A DNA stretch of 64,000 nt from Anoplopoma fimbria (lineage: Eukaryota > Chordata > Actinopteri > Perciformes > Anoplopomatidae): NCBI RefSeq assembly GCF_027596085.1, contig NC_072467.1, forward strand, positions 14,315,976 to 14,379,975, in the 5' to 3' direction. Position 1 is the stretch's first letter. The number at the start of each line of letters is the position of its first letter. Below the pieces are notes generated by a model, which was given only the letters and a program-made list of their open reading frames with translations, had not been told where the DNA came from and made no database searches. The position numbers and the translations under genes are program-made. Below, in pieces: positions 60,756 through 64,000 of the stretch.

Positions 60756-61305
60756 TGTCATGGATTGAAGCGGTGGAGCAACTGGACCCAAAACCTCGCA
60801 GAACGACCAGGAGACAGATAAAGTTCTGGAGCTTTATTCAAAGCTGAGAACTCAGCAGACAGACAGGCAGGATATGACTCACAGAGGGAAACAGGCAGGG
60901 GATCAGGCAGACGGAAACCAGAGGAAGCGGAGGCTAAACTCGGGGTCGTTGACCGGGGCACAGGCAAGGCAGGGAAGTCCAGACAGGCAGGGTCGGCAAC
61001 GGGAAATCAGTCCACGGGAAATTGCTGGAAGGTCTGACATAAATGCAACGATCTGGCCCTGAGTGAGTGGATGACCGGGGTTGATATACTGCAGAGTTGA
61101 TGAGTAGATTGAAGGCAGGTGTGTGGCTTGGAGCAGGTGAGTATGCTTGGCAGTAATCAGGGAGCTGGGTAGAGTGAGAGGGGTGACACGCCCACCTCAC
61201 AGACACACACAGAGATAAACAAACAAGGGAGCACAGGAGACACAAGGGCAAGGGAAAACACATGAAACACAAGGAATAACCAGAGACATGGCCATGGCCA
61301 TGACA
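60756..61305 (-). mobile_element. Solo gypsy-like LTR, 550 bp
   Basis: On the minus strand it begins TGTCATGGCC and ends CCATGACA. Inside: CACCTGCTCCAAGCCACACA, TATA-like GCAGTATATCAACC (about 61083-61095), and an AATAAAG poly(A) signal in GCTTTGAATAAAGCTCC (about 60832-60846). The five bases outside are AAATA on the left and GAATA on the right, a near-perfect 5-bp duplication with one change. No internal genes, so a solo LTR. The minus frames at 60758-61396 are untranslated LTR sequence. Confidence 0.85.
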
Positions 61306-63978
61306 GAATATGGACTGAAGTACGCAGAAGATTGGGTATTTCTATATAGTTATTCTTAATGATTGTCATTGGTACCACATGGCCGATTCGGTGCAAAATC
61401 AGATGAGATTACGCAACTTCACCAGAAAGTTATTCAGCAATTTGGGGCTTCCCGGCAGTGAGAGCCAGAGCTTCACCTCACTGCTCCATCGGCCCCCCAC
61501 TGAGAGCCTACACCAACACAACGCGGATTGAGGGGCTAGGCCATAGTACCGGGCCACTGGAGGCAAGGGAGCCAAAAGAGAACCAGGAGCAGGACTGCAC
61601 AGAGCAGACCGTCAGACCCTGCGGCAGTAAATTTATAGGTTTTCTAAATGTGATCCTGTGCTCTGAAACGATACCGCTTTTACCCACAGGGACCTCCAAA
61701 ATGAAATGAAAAATGAAAGTTCCTGGTGGACGCGTTAAAGTGGTTTAATGTGGATTATTCATTGAGAATGAAGTTGGAATAACACTGAACTAATACCAAG
61801 GGCATTCCATCACAAGGCCATGTTGTCATGACAACATGTGAAAGGATAACCTTAGAGACACATGACTCAGTCATCAGCCAGTATACCGGTCCTTCAAAAT
61901 AATACTGCCCACATCTAAAACTATCTTTAAATGCCATTCAAATGAAGGCTGGGCCGATACACAGACACTGGACTCTCTCCAGAATCAGTGAGCTTTAATG
62001 CTGGGATGTATCTGCAGGCTTGCGGCCTGCTTCGGGCTGGTCTTGCACCAAGGCTGGCTCAGCTATTTTTGCAGCCAGTTTCAGCCTGGATCTAAACACG
62101 CTGGAAGCTAAAGTGGGCTGGGAGCCAGACAGAGGGAGAGAGAGACCCGATGGCAGACAGTGGCTTGTGTGACTGGCTTATCAACACAACAGGGGCTCTA
62201 GCTGAACAAATTGCCTTCTCTGTTCACTGTGATTAGACTGCAACCGACGCACACACACACACACAGTCACAAAGTCACTCTTTAAGATGATGTGTTGGCA
62301 ATCAGAGACCAGCAATTGCAGCAAGATTTCCTCATTTCCTCTGTGGAGAAGGGCCCTTCAAGGACACTGGGTGTGTATGTATGTGCGCTATCCCTGTGTT
62401 CACACACACACACATAAGGATGTCCACTTGGGGTTACTTTGTAGACCAATAGATCAGTTAACCTCCAAAGTGCTCGTAGCGGTGACGTGAGACTAGTGGG
62501 CACAATATGGAGCTTGTTTTTCTTTCTTGTGTGTGGTATTTCAGTTTTAGAGCATGACTCGGTGATTTCACTTTCAGATTGTGTAACGTTCTCGCTCCGA
62601 ACAACCGTCCTTACACTCTAAAGAAGCCATCTTGCAATTGTGTTATCTCATTCATAATTTAGGATTGAACGTGCAATTGTCTTGCCGGAAATTTGGGAAA
62701 ATTTTCAGAATATTCAAAACACGCATTGAGGAATGAATAGTCAGATTAAAGATACAATTCCCAGCAGACGAACAGATTTACCTAATTTATCTGTAATTTA
62801 TGAAACTGGCTCAAAGTGAACTAAAATAAATAAATTGCCTTACTCCAATTATCCACACTTTAGTCATGTTTTGAGTATGCAAGCATGTCAACAGTCATGA
62901 ATTTTTACCCCAAAGTATCTATTATTCCCATCATTTCCCAAAGTAAAGCTCTTTAAAACTTCATTAACATTTTTTAAAGCAAATTATGGGCAGTGGAATT
63001 TAGCCATAGCAACTAGCATTCAGCCAGCACAAACCCCAGCGCCTTTCTTCTGTTGTTTTTCTGTTGTTTATTTTTTTTGGTCTGTAATTTGTGCCTTTTT
63101 TTGTGTACATTTATTTTGGCTGCTGGTTCGGCAAGGACGCACTTGAAAAAGAGATTTGAAATGTTAATGGAACTTTCCTGGAAAAATTAAAAAACTGCAG
63201 AGTTGATAATTCTCCCTGGGTTCATCACTACGAGGGATTGGATCCATAAAAATACTAAATAATGTACAGGGTTTCCTTATCATGTAATGTATTTTTGGAA
63301 TAATTAAATCAACCAATTTTAATTATTTCTCAATATTTTTTTCCTAAAATAATAATCTTTATGTCTTTTGATGCTTCTAATAAAATAATTTACTTGTACC
63401 TGCAAATCATTTTGTGTCGTTCACCTTGTAATCAAGCTAATATGGGCTTCAGTACTGAAGGCTCATGACCAATCATCAATTAATTAAAGCTAACTCACTT
63501 TGAACCTCATTTCTGTTGCGTGACAATTTTACGCTAAAGAATAAAAGCAGTAAGCTAAATTGAAGAGCAAAACGTCTGATGAGATTTGAATTCGAGGGGA
63601 GGAAATGCCCACACTTCCTCTTCCTCTCTCTCTCTGACAAAACTATTCAGTAGAAGCAGGAATGATATTTGCATGCATGAGGCCAGGCTCAGTTTTCTCT
63701 GTGATTCCGCAGCAGACAGCCAGGTGTGACTTTGAAAAAAAGAATTTTGACACTAGTTAGACAGTCCATTTCTCTGGGTTTTCCAACGGATGGCGACGCG
63801 CGACAGTGGCTGATCGTGAAAAACGCGACGTTGGACTGCGAGTGTAGTCAAATCAGCTCCCGTCTCCGACTCTGAATTGAGCTGGAAATGTCAGCCTCCG
63901 CTTCAGACAGGAGTTCATTTTCTCTGAGGTTTTTATACCCAAGCACAAGGCGTGACAGCTTCTCATCTATCTGTCAAG
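61306..63978. other. Upstream ntrk3 intron, right end of window
   Basis: Short CA patches at 62250-62263 and 62402-62413. AT-rich from 62640. Nothing else recognised. If ntrk3 is read correctly, the exon with the signal peptide lies further right. Confidence 0.5.
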
Positions 63979-64000
63979 ACACACACACACACACACACAC
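63979..64000. repeat. (CA)n microsatellite, cut by window end
   Basis: At least 11 CA units reaching the last base. Confidence 0.92.

Overview
The window is vertebrate nuclear DNA, very probably from a percomorph teleost fish. It is AT-rich and full of long (CA)n/(TG)n microsatellites. It carries fish-type transposable elements: an L2 LINE with the usual octamer-rich tail, RTE-tailed and tRNA-derived SINEs, Tc1/mariner TIRs and gypsy-like LTRs. It has no operons, no bacterial gene spacing and no long intact ORF. Almost every open frame is a chance product of simple repeats or transposon debris.

The only host coding sequence I can support is two small exons on the minus strand: 33358-33432 (75 nt) and 28455-28526 (72 nt). 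Both have good splice sites and matching phase-2 joints. Together they read as the first leucine-rich-repeat region of a neurotrophin-3 receptor, TrkC (ntrk3). Exon 1 contains a HIENW...DVDMELYTGLQ block and exon 2 contains ...IQ.R.F.KNPHLRY. The window is therefore read as the middle of a large ntrk3 gene: at least 30 kb of upstream intron (33433-64000), a 4.8-kb intron (28527-33357) and at least 28 kb of downstream intron (1-28454). I did not find the neighbouring exons.

The rest is intronic sequence colonised by mobile DNA. From left to right it holds: a repeat element carrying a 27-bp minisatellite (about 480-1500); a cluster of (CA)n blocks (3.5-4.8 kb); a 263-bp fold-back MITE with a TA duplication (5669-5931); a 5'-truncated, frameshifted L2 LINE (6221-8690) followed by a 112-bp (TG)n and a CA-associated element; an array of inverted CCAAT motifs (10.85-11.03 kb); a MITE-like element with a tRNA-like segment (13.8-14.3 kb); a second copy of the minisatellite-bearing family (17.2-17.6 kb); a 1942-bp solo LTR with perfect CAGT target duplication (19098-21039); the ntrk3 exons, one with a perfect 23-bp hairpin beside it; gypsy-like LTRs (38.4 and 60.8 kb); an RTE 3' remnant (41.5 kb); a split CA-flanked element (47.7-48.5 kb); a tRNA SINE and a third copy of the minisatellite-bearing family (54.4-55.4 kb); a full SINE with perfect 14-bp target duplication (57132-57506); a Tc1-like end (58.5 kb); and a 72-bp tandem repeat open in one frame (59.9-60.3 kb).

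I found no new biochemical system. The most unusual observation is one interspersed repeat family whose copies share the same flanks but hold different tandem arrays (27, 43 and about 65 bp) inside. Next are the short perfect hairpins, which look like template-switch scars.
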